This document shows, in pieces, positions 1 through 12,209 of a stretch of DNA of 64,000 nucleotides. The position numbers were made by a program, and so were the translations under genes. Position 1 is the first letter of the stretch. Every line of letters begins with the position of its first letter. This DNA comes from Apophysomyces variabilis (Eukaryota; Mucoromycota; Mucoromycetes; Mucorales; Mucoraceae). The notes under the pieces were generated by a model, which saw only the letters and a list, made by a program, of their open reading frames with translations, was not told the origin of the DNA and ran no database searches. The stretch is taken from NCBI GenBank assembly GCA_002749535.1, contig MZZL01000382.1:62001-126000 (forward strand). Direction: 5' to 3'.

Positions 1-3000
1 GAATATTGATGCATTATCCCAACACGCATACATTTACCAAATCGTTAACGGAACATTTGATACTGAAAAGGGTGGATTACAACCGTGTGGAGGAAGTTCA
101 GGGTGGAAAGAAGCAATGGCCTGTGGCTATCGTACGTGCTACACAAGTGGGCGCTGCAGCCCATGAGCCCCTTCCGGGCTGGGTGAGTAACAACAAGAGG
201 TCAAAAGGAGTCTGATCCGTTTTAAACTCATAGATTGTTTCATAAATAGATCGATGGTGTCACGGGAGCCAATGGGATGGTGTTATTGACGGGTCATGGC
301 GTACAGGTACTGCAGCCAGATGTAGGTGATAACGTTGTGGATATTGTCCCCGTGGATTACCTTGCACGAATCCTCATCGGATGCGCAGCCTTCGTGCAAC
401 CTCCTGGATTGAAATTTGTCCTTTCCTACAATGAGATCCTTGAAGATCCTGACGCCACTCACAGCCTAAACGTCCCTAATATTTTGTATGCACCTTCGAT
501 CTATCAAGTATCGGCCAACAGTATCCGAACGGTCACCTGGCGTGAAGCGTACGAATCGATCCGTCACTACTGGACTCGGAACACCAAGGTCAATCTTCCA
601 TCTGCAAATGAATATTTTGTATCGAACAAAGCCCTGTTCAAGGCACGCATCTTCATGAAATACCACTTACCCCAATCTTTGGCGTCTGTGACCACATCCA
701 TCAGCGGAAACAATGCGAATGGCAATCGAGTCGAAGCAAATCTGGCTAACCGCACATTAGAATTGGCCTCTCGTGTTGCTGAAGCGAATCAACCTTTTCT
801 ACGCCATCGTTGGATCTTCGACCACCCTAATGTGGATAACTTGCAGCGTCTTCTGGCCGAGGATCCTATTTTTGCTCTGACGGAATACGATGATCTGGAC
901 TGGAGAAAATATATGATGAATTATAGTTTTGGAGTACATACGTATATTACCCAAGGACCAACAGGCTTGCGAAATATCACCCTTCCCCCAGAATGGGACT
1001 GTGCTATGTATTCGAAAGATCCAGCAGTACGCAATATGGTCATTGACCGACAGATCGAATCAGTTATTTTCAGTGCTTCTGATATACAGAAGCGAACAGA
1101 ACGAATGTTGACACAAATTATTGCATCTTTGGAGAAGCCCTCCTATCAGGAACAAAAGGATCGGAAGAAATCGGAGGAATGGGTTAATGATTTTGATGCG
1201 AGTTTGGACGACTGGTGTCATGATGATTCAGAGCTACTGAAGGAAAGCGCTAGGACAGCTGCTTTGGGTCGCTGGTCGGCACGTTTAGGCGAAAACGATG
1301 AAGCGATCAAAGTGACTGTATTGAATGACAGTCGTGTAGGCTGTAGTATTCGACAGGTATGCTCAGGAAAACATAAAGCAAAAATCAACCATTGGAACCA
1401 GAGCACTAAACCACCAGTACATGGTTTGTTTGCTGCATTAGATCATTGAGACATCGGGTGTTCCTCAGCAGACAGTGGTTGGTGAAGCTTTTAAGATTCT
1501 TCAACGTATGAAAGAACGCACACAGTTGGCCTACGTGTGGTTCGCAGGCGCTTTTTTGGATGCCCTATTCAAACGCTTATTCACTAGCGTCCGCTTAAAA
1601 GACGCAGATATCCAAAGGGTAAATTTTATTCTGAGTTGCCACATAACCAACATTACTTCATACTAAAATATTTGGCCTGTTGATAAAATAGATAAAAGAA
1701 AAGATCCAAGGCAAAAACGTCGTTTATGTACCTGTGTCTAAAACAATCCTGGATCCGCTTTTGACATGGTATGTGTGTCTCCGGTACGATTTACCCGTTC
1801 CAGCCATTGTATGCGACGAAGGTAAAGTATTGGTTAACGGACAATAGATGAAGGATGGGCTAATCGAATGGGTGGTATATGGGATATAGCATTGGCTTTG
1901 CTTGGTCCTATTTCCGATATCTTGCGAATCACGGGTGCCTACTTTGTACGACGCGATCAGGCGACACGATCTCCGCTGAATACGGCTGTTGCTGCCGCTT
2001 ATACCGAAGCCCTACTCCATGATCATGGGGCGCTTTCTCTTCTGATTGAAAAAGCCCGTTCACGTACTGGTAGATTGCAAGCTATCTATCGAGATGGATT
2101 GGTCGATATGGTCGTACAAGCCACGACAGAAAGAAACCAGACAGTCAACAGATCGAATTCGGGCAAAGACACTGTGTTCGTACCTCTCAACATCACTTAC
2201 GAGAAAATCCCTGAATTGCGAAGTCTTGTCGATCAAGTACTAGATCAGAAGCCACGAGCAACTTCATCCGGCCATCTAGCCACTCCCTCGAACCTCTTGC
2301 GGCCCAGTGCTTCTATGGCCGATCGTGTACCGAATAAGGAAGCCAGTGCCATCGACCAAGGACGATACGGGCGGGCCTATGTCGGTTTTGGTGAGATCGT
2401 GGAAGTAAAAGAAACAGTGAAAGGATTGGGAGCTTCATTTGATCCAAAAGGGTAAGCTACATTCGCGCTCTTGTCTGTCCGGTTACCGTTTACTTATTGG
2501 GATAACTTAGCAATGCGAAAAAAGAAGACTATGTTGTGGAACAGATCACAAAGACAATCCAGAAAAACCAGCATATGGCAGCTATTGTGAGCCCCGTGGC
2601 TCTTGTTGCCGCTACGGTCTTATTCAGTCGAGCTACGAATGGATTGTCCTTGGGTAAAATAACGAAACAACGACTCCAGACACAGAATATGGATTGTCTA
2701 ACTCTCGTTTGAACAATGAAAGGTGCTATTTATGAGTACGTGGAATGGCTACGAGACGAAGTATTTGCCAAAGGTCTTGCCCTGGACTGGCAAGGTAAGT
2801 TGCAGAGCATGGCAAAGGAAGAGAAATTTAACTCTTCTGGCTGTAGAGGATGAAGATGTGGATGGCATCATTTCGTTTGCATTTAATATGTTGGATGCCA
2901 AGGCGAATTTGGTCATTGACGGAAAGCGAATGAGTGAACACACCAATATTCGTGTGGTTGAACATGCTGATAATGTGATGAACCTATCTTATATCGCAAA

Positions 3001-4236
3001 TCAGGTAAAAAGAACGGAGAGAAACCCTCTCAGTCCTTGTATATGACAACTTATTGCTCCTGATTTAGCTGGTCGAAATCTTTTTGCCAGAATCTTTGTT
3101 CGCGATTGTCTATCTTTCTGGGGGTAGCAAAACAGTGTCACGACAGGAACTCTATGATCGCTTTACCTTCCTAGTCCGTCTTTTCAAAGATGAATTTATC
3201 TATCCGTGGGAGAAGGATGAGGTAAAAGAAAGAGAGAAAAAAGAAAAGAAGCAAATACACAGAAAAGCCAGCGACCCATGTGCGTATCTTTGTCTTTTAC
3301 TCACAACGTATGTTACAATAATTTTGTAGAAATTTGAACAATTACTTTTATGGTTTATTGGAAAGGGATACTTGGTGCCAGACGACAGTGGTTATCGCAA
3401 AGCTGTATCCATGGAGGAGAATCATGTAGCCTACAGCCGTATTTGTCTTCTTGCTTCGTTTCTGTACCCGACTTTGGATGCCTACTGGATCACATCCTGC
3501 TCACTTTCTGCTTTACGTGATTTGCGGTACATGCCTCGCAAGATCGTTCCAATCCTTTCTCAATGGATTGCTGCTCATCTCATCACTGGTCGCCGGACGA
3601 TCTATCGCGAGGTTCTTTCCACGGAAGCCAGCCGGAATGCCGTGAATAATTTCTTGGCGCTTGGTTTTATTGATGCGGTTCATCCGAAATCCAAATTATC
3701 GCCAGATGCCCAGATATTGTTGTTAGAACTGGGAGTCACGACCAATGAAGATCTAGTGATGGTATCCAATCGATCGGACGAAGAGGAAGACGAAGAAGAA
3801 CAACAAGAAGAACATAAAGAAGGAGGAAAGAACGAGGTAAAGAGCACGAACAAGAAAAAGAGCAACAAGTAAAAACAAAAGAATGAACTTTTTTCATTTA
3901 TAGAGCGAGCCAGACATGTTGGATGAATTGAATGATATTGCCTCTCTTTGTCATGAAATCGAGAAATATCGATTCGGATCCGATGGTCTTCTTGGAAACC
4001 AGCGTCAGAACGCTCAGGTGTTTGAAAAATGTCAGAACCAAATCCGCAGTATTCTAAGAGCGGAAAAGAGCTATGCCACACAACATGGAATGAACCTACC
4101 GCGAGACGAAGATCAAATGATTCAGCTCGTGTATTCCATCAAAGCAGCATCCAATGCCATGGTGACTACCGAAGGATCATCCGTCTCTTCAAGGAACCCT
4201 CGACGTGTATCTGAAGCCTATAACTTAAGATCCTAA
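1..4236 (+). CDS. Fatty acyl reductase-like / PlsB-GNPAT-like acyltransferase fusion (5' partial)
   Basis: Exons as I read them: <1-182, 250-1356, 1451-1618, 1692-1821, 1890-2451, 2511-2653, 2723-2794, 2847-3004, 3069-3221, 3330-3836, 3904-4236; all phases agree. The N-terminal part matches the end of the fatty acyl-CoA reductase NAD-binding fold and its C-terminal domain (PNTxTFTK, PLPGW, VDYLA context). From about 1451 it becomes a PlsB/GNPAT-type acyltransferase: a block I equivalent ending in ILD (1746-1754), block II GAYFVRR, block III-like EKARSRTGR (about 2047-2073) and block IV VPLNITYEKIPE. The usual YxxxK of the reductase reads HTFTK (27-41), and the HxxxxD of the acyltransferase reads SKTILD (1737-1754). 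Reductase plus DHAP/G3P acyltransferase would suit ether-lipid or wax-type synthesis, but the altered residues make catalysis doubtful. An acidic E/K-rich loop lies near 3778-3836. The 5' end lies outside the window. Confidence 0.8.
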
Positions 4237-4987
4237 ACTATGAAAAGGAACATTAAAAAAGTAGGACAAAATAAAAATCAAAAAGCTATGAGACAAGCTA
4301 GTCATCTCTCTTTTTTTTTCCCTTTATATCTTTACCTCTGATCGTTTCAATTGAACTTGATTATACATGTGCATAAAACTCTAAGGTACGATCGTCGACT
4401 ATCATATGGTCTCCATTATATCAAACAACTTGAACCTGCTTTCGAATTGTTGCCCTTTGACACATTCCTTTACTCAATCAACTAGGCTTTCAAACAAAAT
4501 ATAGATGCAATAACGCTTTTGCTTTTCTTGTTTTTTTTATTTATTTTTGTCTGTCTTCATTTCAGTAAAGCAGAAATTAGCTACCTGATGTTTTGCAAAC
4601 ACACCAGTGACCAACTAATAGTTTTCCGTTTTACTTCTTTGATTTGCAACCCGGCAACAGAGGGAAAAGAAAAAGAAGCCTTGCTAAGAAGCAAGAACGT
4701 CCATTGTTGCATCTTTTTGTTTTTTTACCCAAATGTAAGTTTCTTGGTGCTGCTTTACTGTGACCCGCACTACGTACACATACTTTGTTGGTTGTTCTTC
4801 GTTTTGGTTGTGTTAGGATAAAAGAAAAGAAAGGTAAAACAGAAAAAGAAAAAGAGCAGAAAATACAAATACATATATATAAGAAAAAAGGAAAAGTGGG
4901 GTGGTGATATAGAGAGGGGGGAAGAAAGAGAGAGAGATAGAGAGAGAGAGAGAGAAAGAAGGTCAATGGAATCCATCATCATCCTTC
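4237..4987. other. Intergenic, convergent 3' ends
   Basis: The preceding + strand gene and the next - strand gene end towards each other here. The sequence is T-rich and then purine-rich, with a GA microsatellite near its right end. I see no coding signal; long frames here are low-complexity. Confidence 0.6.
4928..4956. repeat. GA-dinucleotide microsatellite
   Basis: Near-perfect (GA)n run broken once by a T, just beyond the stop of the - strand APSES-like gene, so it probably lies in its 3' UTR. Confidence 0.8.
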
Positions 4988-7900
4988 TTATCTTAGGTCA
5001 TCATCTTCTTCACTGCCGCCAATATCGATTTCCTCATCGTCGTCATCGTCATCATCGTCTGGTACCTTGGTCGTCGTTGGCGCGGATGGATTCGTGTTGG
5101 TCAACGCGGCTGTGTTGTTGGTGCTTTTATGAGGAGAAGCAGAAGATGTAGAAGTGACTCTTCCCAAGGTCGTCGATAATGATGGTGATGATGATGATGG
5201 TGATGCTGTTGTTGTTATTTGATGATTATTATGTTCGACTACCCTGTTGGTAATGATTTCGCCTTCTTCTTCATCCTCTTTGATATCATCCAGAGATTGC
5301 TTCTTTCGTGATTTCCGCGGTCTTTTCATAGGTGCTCTAGGTGTACTTAACGCACCACTCCACGAAGCAGACTTCTTGATCATCGATGGCATCAGCTTGC
5401 CTCCACCCGCTGACCACTTGCCACCATGCGCCATGGGACGTCTACGACCATACCGTCGTTCATCGCTATCATAGCTACTGCTGCTGCTTTCTTCTTCCGC
5501 TGGCCGCCTTCGACGGGCATCACGCGGCGGCCGAATGTGAATGGTTCGCTTTGGATGATGCACAATCGGATTACTGGCACGACTTAATAATTCTTCAAGA
5601 TCCGAGGATCGACCACTGCTGATCGCCTCGATCGCTGCTTCTCGCATCTTCCTCATCTTTTTCCGTACTTCCTCCACATCCGTATCCGAATCTGTGTCTG
5701 CTTCCGCATCATCCGCGTTTGGATCATCCTCTTCGTCATGATTTTCATCATCCGTTTTACCCTCCTCGGTTACTTTTCCTTCGGCTTCATCCGTTGAAGA
5801 ACCCGAGGATGTAACGGCCCTGTGTTTACCTTCCACAATGCGGACAATGCGTTGACTGTCTTTAGAATCATCAAAGGAGCCCAGTAAGGGAGCCTTGAGT
5901 TTATGATGCGATTTAAGCTTCGTCAGCATCAGTTGATGAAGGTGAGCCGCTGGTGTCCGATTGAGGGGTTTACGCGCAATAGCTGGTGTCATATAACCAA
6001 GTGATTTGGGAGTAGCATCGCGCAAGGCAGCCAGTGCCATACGTGTCATCGCCGTATCTCTCGGTTTTTGTGGAGAAGGTATTTCGATAGGTAGAGGAGA
6101 AGGAAAATAGCTTTCGATAGAGTCACTCAGGAAAGGTCCGAGCCGATTCTGGATGGAACAAGTAACTGCCAACTCTTGTGCACGACGCAATGGAATCCAG
6201 GTGCCATACAGTGCACTGTCTTTGTTTGGCACACGTACACGCTCCATCTCAAAACTCAGAATCATACTGCGCTCACTCTCGGTTTCAATATCACCTGCTG
6301 TCAAAAGTGACGTGCCGTTGATGTAACTCGAGTCCAATCTTCGCATGATTCGATGCTCAGTCCCATTGGCACTCGACAGCACCGCTACACACACAGCGAC
6401 GTTATCAATCACAGTGATATACATCGGTGGATTCGTTGGGTTGATCGTCCGAACCATCGTCTCATCTTCTTGGGTTGAAGGACGCGCAGCCGGTGTAGAT
6501 GGCTGCGCTTCCTTTTTCAGCAACGCATCTAAAGCTGGAAATCGTGATAAGGCTGTCTTAAGATCAAATGCATACGACGGGGTGCTAGTCATTGATGAGG
6601 TTGTGTCTGTACTCGTGGACGGCTTATTGTGTTGGTTATTGTTGTTGTTGTTGTTGTTCACAGCCGTTCCAGGGCTTTCTTTGGCCACAGCCTGCATATA
6701 GGCTGCTAATGACCGTGCAAGATCAAAGGTGGGTGATAGATGGGCAAGACTGGGAATGGCAGATGTCATATGATGCAATGCTGATAAGTTTAGGTTTTGG
6801 ATATTCATTGATTTCAGGAGTTCCGTCGCAGATGATAATGACGGTGTAGTGGTGCTGATAGGTGGTTTGATGGTTTGTTCAACCTGAGCAGGTGCCTTCT
6901 TTTCCTCGTCCTCAAATTTCACAAACACATCACTTTCCTCAGGCTTTGAGGCTGTTGGAATCAAGGGCTCGACGGCTGGCGATACCGCAGATGGTGTATA
7001 CGTAGGCTCTGTAAAGGGAGATGAGCCCATGGCAAAATCTACTTGTATAGGCAGATATCAATACCTTTCACTGATTCTTGACGCGTCTCTGCTTCCTCGC
7101 CCATTGGATCATCACTTAATAACTTAGTAAGGCCAGGTGAGCTTTCAATTTCAAATTCCTCAACGAGTTCTCGTGCTCGACTTAATGGTACCCTGGTGTA
7201 AAACAGAAAAAAGAGTTAGAACTAGGCATTTCCTTTCATCCTTCGTAGGTTGGACAGGAATCTTCTTACCAAGTGCCTCTGCATTCCAGTGGTCCTTTAG
7301 TAATAGATACTACGACACCTCCATTTTCTGCCTCGGCAACGGCATCAAACGAGCCTTTGCCAAGGACTGGTCTGGCTGCCTTCCGTAATTGAGTTGCATT
7401 TACGTAGCCTTCGTCCAGGTAAAAGTACTGACTATTTCGCCTACCCTTACTGCTGTCGGCATGACGAGTCCGTAAGGCCACATGTTCACTTGCGCCATCC
7501 ACTGAAGCAATGAATCGTAGCACGTTGGTATCTGGTATATCTTCTGGGGAGTGGAGTTCATAGCATTGGAGATTGCCGCAAGTCTTTTTTGTGATTGTGA
7601 AACGATGACCGTTGTCAGAATAAGTGACTTGATCTGGTGAAGGTGTTGGATTGGATTTTTCACTGTTGGATCCCTCTTTTGCTACAGTTGTCATTTCTGT
7701 TACTTTAGACGGAGATGATTTCTGTGACGACGTGGGATTGGACGGCTGCGGCGAATTCTGCTCATTCTTGCGCTGTTCGTGGACAAAGTCCAGATCAGCC
7801 GAGGATACATCGTCAGCAGGCCAGGAATTCCTCCGGGCATAGGCTGCAGTGTCTGACTCTGCCTTATGAGCTGCTGTGCTTGCAAATATAGCCTGCTGAA

Positions 7901-8989
7901 GTAAGGATCGTTCCCGTTCCATAATAGCTGAGAAACTCTTGCGGGATGCCCTGGTAAGACTGTTGGGTCCATTAGTAAAATACGTATCAAGCTCCGACAC
8001 TGAGATTGATTCGGGGGCTGCAATATTGAAAGACGTGTTATAATGTTGGTAATGGTTCATTTCGTCCAAAAATACTGAATCGAAATCCTCGAATTCATAT
8101 GGCGCCCAAACATCATGTTCAGATAACCAAGATACGGATGGTTTTCGTGTCGAATCTGAAGGTTGGAAGATACTTTGGCGTCGGCGTGCAATGGAAGATC
8201 GTCTCCGCTGAGTAACTTCTACTTCGGCCATGATTTCGTCACCTTTGAGCATTTCTTCATGGTAATCAGAATGCTCGCTATCACTGTCTTCGTTTGGTGC
8301 AGCAGTAGTGGGAAGAGAAGAAGCAAGATTGGAAGAGAGGGGAAGAGCAGGAGAAGGCGGGGAGGGTGGCGAAGGTGAGGATTCCCGACGTCTCCTTTTT
8401 AAATGATGCTCTTCTTGATCTTCAACCTCTGGCGTGTGTTGGCGCTTGCGAGAACGAGTATCTTCTTCCTCTTCCTCTTCCTCCTCTTCTTCTGAAGAAA
8501 GGACTGAGTCTGTATCATCTGCCGTCACATTCGAAGTTGGATTGGTTGCCAAGGAGTAATTGATTTTTCTGGAATGATTCTGATCGACGTGTTTCGCTAA
8601 TAATGGCGGTCGCGGAGGATTATGTTCGGCAGCTCGTTTGAAATGTTGTGATATACGGGATGATACGGTAGCAAAGGGAGTTGCACCACTGGAAAAAGCA
8701 AAAGGGGACAAAGGCAAGTGAAGGATGTTTTAGCTAAGTAGATTCTAACTTTTTTTTCTTATCCGAAGCTGGATGAAACATACCCTAGAGTAGCATATTT
8801 GTATTTCACAATGACATTCGCCAGTTCTTTAGGCGAACTCGGTTTGTTTCCCATCTTCAGAAGCGCCTTGAGGATGGCGGTAAAAACTTTATCCTTAGCA
8901 TCATCTGGGTGGATAGAGACAGCCAAGTCTTGCGTCCTTGACGACGACGAAGAGTCATTGCGCAAATGAGTAGAATCGTTATGTGCCAT
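4988..8989 (-). CDS. GDS1 winged-helix protein with two APSES/KilA-N-like domains
   Basis: Exons on the - strand: 8989-8784, 8688-7270, 7192-7065, 7008-4988, giving 1257 residues. Residues about 20-110 form a GDS1/HARE-like winged helix (DDAKDKVFTAILKALLKMG, then KYKYATLGGATPFATVSSRI across the first splice). Two APSES/KilA-N-like modules follow. The first is at about 435-570, with YVNATQLRKAA and the tryptophan of GTWVPLSRARELV split by an intron. The second is at about 770-885, with SYINGTSLLTAGD and GTWIPLRRAQELA. The rest is disordered: acidic runs, an Asn run (about residue 700), basic nuclear-localisation-like stretches and an Asp run near the C-terminus. APSES proteins are fungal DNA-binding regulators, so a nuclear transcription or chromatin role is likely. 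The third intron (7009-7064, 56 bases) contains an in-frame ATG that could be mistaken for a separate gene start. Confidence 0.75.
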
Positions 8990-9351
8990 TCGCAGCAGAA
9001 AAAGGAGGACAACAAGGTATTTTCTTTTCTTTACTCGTCTACGTTCTTTTTTTATGTTTTCTATACGCCTTTCTTTATCGCAATAAGTTATCAAGTGCTT
9101 CAATTTTGCAGAAAGGGAAAAAAAAAAAAAAAAAAGAGGTTCCGAAGTGGAACAGTTTTTTTTTCCTCGGTCTCACAAAAGAAAGATCGGGATTTCAATC
9201 AATGTAAAAGAGCAGCTTATGAGCTGACGCTTTCCGTCTGAATATGAACAAATGAGAGATAATGTCATATTTATTCACAGAAATGGAATGTAAACCAAAG
9301 GTAAGTTCATTTGCAAAATGAAAGCGGGAAAACAAAAGCTGCTTTATTTGT
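8990..9351. other. Intergenic: 5' flank of the APSES-like gene, 3' flank of the GATA gene
   Basis: AT-rich, with an A tract at 9119-9135. No gene seen. It should hold the promoter of the APSES-like gene and the 3' UTR of the GATA gene. Confidence 0.5.
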
Positions 9352-10208
9352 TTAATTCTGCTGATCTCGCCAACAGTTTTCACCTTTGAAGGGAAAAAAA
9401 AAATTTTAAGTTTTAATAATTTTTAAAGCAGCGAACATCGTTCGAACTTACAATACAAGACTCCCCCTTCTTTACGCCATCGTCTACACTGGGTCGTCTT
9501 ACAACCCCTGCATGGCTCATGGCCTGTGCTTCCACGTGCTACCCTTGTTGTACCATCGGGTAGAATTACAATACGTCGCTTCTTGCCTGACATTTTCTCG
9601 CTAAACATCCATGATTTAGGTCATTGAAGGATGATCTAAACTGCCACTTACTAGAGTCCGCAAGCATTACATACAAGCTTTCGATCAGTATGGCTTCTTC
9701 TCCAGGTTGGGGATCGGAGAGAACCGCAATTGGAGCATTTCTTTTTCTTGTTTCTCTCGATAACCTTTTCACTTTGCTTACTCACACGGGAATTTTCCGT
9801 GTGGACAGGAGAGGGATACCCCAAAACCAATGCCTCCTTACTAGGAAGCTCAATATGGCGCTCAGAGTATCCTTGAATGAATGAAGTATATTCTTGTCTG
9901 ACAGACGATAGCTGATTAGACAAAAAACCTTGCGCGGGATACCAAACGCTGGGCATATATTCTACCGGCGCCATGGACGAGATTGGCGCCGAAGAAGCGG
10001 ATGGGTAATCCAAGGACGACGCCAAAAAGTAAGAAGGATACCAATTTGTTTGGTCTTCGTAAAATGCAGATGGTGTAGTAATGGCAGATTCTTCCCTATC
10101 AGACAATGTATAATAGGATAAGGGAGAAGAGCCATCACTTGACGTGGTACTTTCATACAAGGATAAACACGGATCATGCCAACCTGTCAAAATGGTAAAT
10201 GAGTACAT
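9352..10208 (-). CDS. GATA-type transcription factor with two zinc fingers
   Basis: Exons 10208-9652, 9600-9452, 9383-9352; 245 residues. Finger 1 is a canonical fungal GATA finger, C-x2-C-x18-C-x2-C (Cys 158, 161, 180, 183), with SPTWRRS and CNACGLY. The basic stretch EKMSGKKRRIVILP follows. A second, shorter finger, C-x2-C-x16-C-x2-C (Cys 216, 219, 236, 239), contains RRWRKEGG, and its last Cys pair (CENC) is encoded by the final 32-base exon. The N-terminal half is rich in Ser, Tyr and Pro, as activation regions often are. Reading past the last donor would give a false C-terminus lacking the final Cys pair. The start is uncertain: I used the first in-frame ATG, but an upstream coding exon is possible because an acceptor (gacag) precedes the GWHDP segment. 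Target genes cannot be inferred from sequence. Confidence 0.8.
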
Positions 10209-10804
10209 CAGTTCCACAACGTTATGCTATGGCCTATGTTTCGTTTTACTTGGATCCATTTGGAAGAAAGGTATATAAAACAAAAAGAAAGTAAGAATCC
10301 TTGTTTTTCTGTGAATATATCGCCCTTTATATGTTTCGTCGCGTCTTCCTTTTTTTTGCCTTTCGTAAGTTCCCACCCTGTTTCTCTGAGCTGCCAAAGT
10401 TCACCGCCCATTTTTTCCCATATCTAGATTGTTCATTTAATTTATCAGTGTCTAAACTGTACATCTACCGACACTCTACTTTCCCAGTTTCCCATCCCTC
10501 CTTCTATTAGATACCCTTTCTTTTTCTCATTGATATTCTTTCTTTTCTTCTTAAGGAAAAGAAATCACCTCCTTTATGTGCAAACAAATAAATATCCCAA
10601 AATGACGCCACAAGACGCGTTTACATTATTTCACATGGCTGTCAACAAATAGGAAGCAGATCCATCCGAATCCTCTGTCTTGTGATCATCTTCCGGAACG
10701 CAGTCAGTTGAAACCAGATGCAAAAATCGAAGAAGAGGAAAAAAAAATATACAAAGTAGCGATTGTAAAAAAAGGAGACGTTTCATGATCAATGCAAAGA
10801 TGAA
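10209..10804. other. Intergenic between GATA gene and CTF8
   Basis: The region is T-rich near 10290-10560 and A-rich near 10740. It should hold the GATA gene promoter and the CTF8 3' UTR. No further gene recognised. Confidence 0.5.
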
Positions 10805-11280
10805 CTAGCCGAGCTTAGTTAAGCCGCGTAAGCTTTCTTGGACGATTAAGCCAGGTCTTTGAGTAAAGATGTATTTTTCTCTTAAGATCGTCACCACGTC
10901 GTAATCCACCACTGGATGGATACCTTCTTCATCCGTATCCATCCTATCTATCTCTTCTCGTTTTTGGATCACAGCAAAGGGTTTGCTTAATGCCACTTTC
11001 TTCCCTTGTAATCGATGATGGCCAACTACCAATGTAGCCGATGCCTAGTGCCAAAAGAAGACAGCAACCATCAGTCAGCAGCAAAGACAACTTTCTTTTC
11101 TGGCCTTCGCGGATACAACTTATCTCTTTTTTTTTTTTTTACCTTGTCGAACGTGATCTGGCCAATGGGACTGCCTCGAACATCAGGATCGTCGGCAAGA
11201 AGACTTCCCTGAAAATCAAGAATGACGAGCTCTTTACGATTCTCAGAGGTCGTCAAAGGCCAAATGACCGCTTGTGCCAT
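10805..11280 (-). CDS. CTF8: Ctf8, subunit of the Ctf18-RFC clamp loader
   Basis: Exons 11280-11143 and 11044-10805; 125 residues, the usual Ctf8 size. The family signature is clear: LVILDFQGSL, GSPIGQITFD, VVGHHRLQGKKVALSKPFAV, and a C-terminal VVTILREKYIFTQRPGLIV. Ctf8 joins Dcc1 and Ctf18 in the alternative RFC complex that loads PCNA and supports sister-chromatid cohesion at replication forks; that role is known from the family. I chose the ATG of MAQAVIWPL because it matches the compact N-terminus of homologues, although the frame stays open further upstream. The single intron (11045-11142, 98 bases) has a long poly-T tract. Confidence 0.9.
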
Positions 11281-11595
11281 GAAATGCAAAATAGGGGAAT
11301 TACAGGAAAAGGGGTCTTCTGCAAAAGCTGTCCAAAGCCATTGACCAACCGTCACAAAGCTGACTTTTGCTGATGTTCTGCACATCCATCCAGCTTCCCG
11401 ATCGTTTGAACCGCTTTCTTTCTTTTGGGAATTCCTCATACAGCAACCCCTTTATATATTCAATTCAATTCCATTTCAATTATCTTGCCGCTCTTAACAG
11501 AACCCTTATTCAATTGAGCGTGTTACAGGGTTAACAATTCGATCGAAACGAGTAGATCCATGCATGGTTTAAGATAGTGAGTGTACTAGTATAAG

Positions 11596-12209
11596 CTACT
11601 TTTTTATAAGTGGACAACAATGGAAAATATGACCTATGGACAATGAAGAGACGGTTTCACTATTTCGTTGATGGCTTATTGCTATATTAGCGAAGCAAAA
11701 ATAGTTAGGACAGCTAGCACAGTGAAAGCGTGGATGCTCCATCGCATCTTGGCAATGTGTAAGCAACTCAGGGCTAAACTGGGTAAAGTTACCGCAATGA
11801 TGCTGTCTTTCTTTGTCATGGACCGCTACCTGGCGCACCTTTAAATTGCCACCCGAAGCAATGCTCGATATGCACTGGCTACACGTTATTGTCAGGAATG
11901 CAAGAATTCTGACGTTTGCAAGTACCTAAAAATACTGTGACAGGAATAGAATAGAGTAAAATATACAAACTTGTGAGTCCCTTTAACCTGCCGAAACGTC
12001 TGCAATAGTGTATATCTCAGTGGAAGGTCTGGCCCGATTACAATCTCCTTTATCCTAGTCAATCATCAAAACGTTCATTGTAGCTGTTTTCCTCCTATCC
12101 TTTATCTGACTCCGTTTCTCTCAGAATAAACCTATCATTTCTACAAAATAATGCTTCTACTCAATTGCAAGATTTCCGTTTCTGTGGCAGTGAGAGGGTA
12201 TTGGGCCAT
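11596..12209 (-). CDS. Unrecognised Cys/His-rich protein (160 residues)
   Basis: I do not recognise the family. Exons 12209-12145, 12054-11967, 11925-11596 splice in frame (phases 2, 0) into a 160-residue protein starting MAQYPLTATETEILQLSR. A hydrophilic N-terminal third is followed by paired cysteines and histidines: TCSQC, HHC, THC, HPRFHCASCPNYFC and a late FHCC. This looks like a zinc-binding fold, but no known spacing fits. Introns are 90 and 41 bases; the first donor is GTAGAA and the second GTATAT, both weaker than neighbours. The start codon is only 77 bases from the divergent END3 start, so the two may share a promoter. The continuous frame across three exons is the main support. 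Confidence 0.45.

Noticed and set aside
1822..1847. A 26-base intron in the fusion gene
   Set aside because: A tag acceptor at 1847 keeps frame, but a 68-base intron ending at 1889 also keeps frame, contains a CTAAT branch-like site and gives the better acyltransferase alignment.
4519..4982. Hydrophobic frames on both strands
   Set aside because: They translate T-rich and GA-repeat DNA into Phe/Leu/Ser runs and lack any family resemblance.
4988..7030. A separate 680-residue gene starting at the ATG near 7030
   Set aside because: A 56-base intron (7009-7064) joins this frame to the upstream exon in phase, and the two halves share the APSES-like core, so one gene is more likely.
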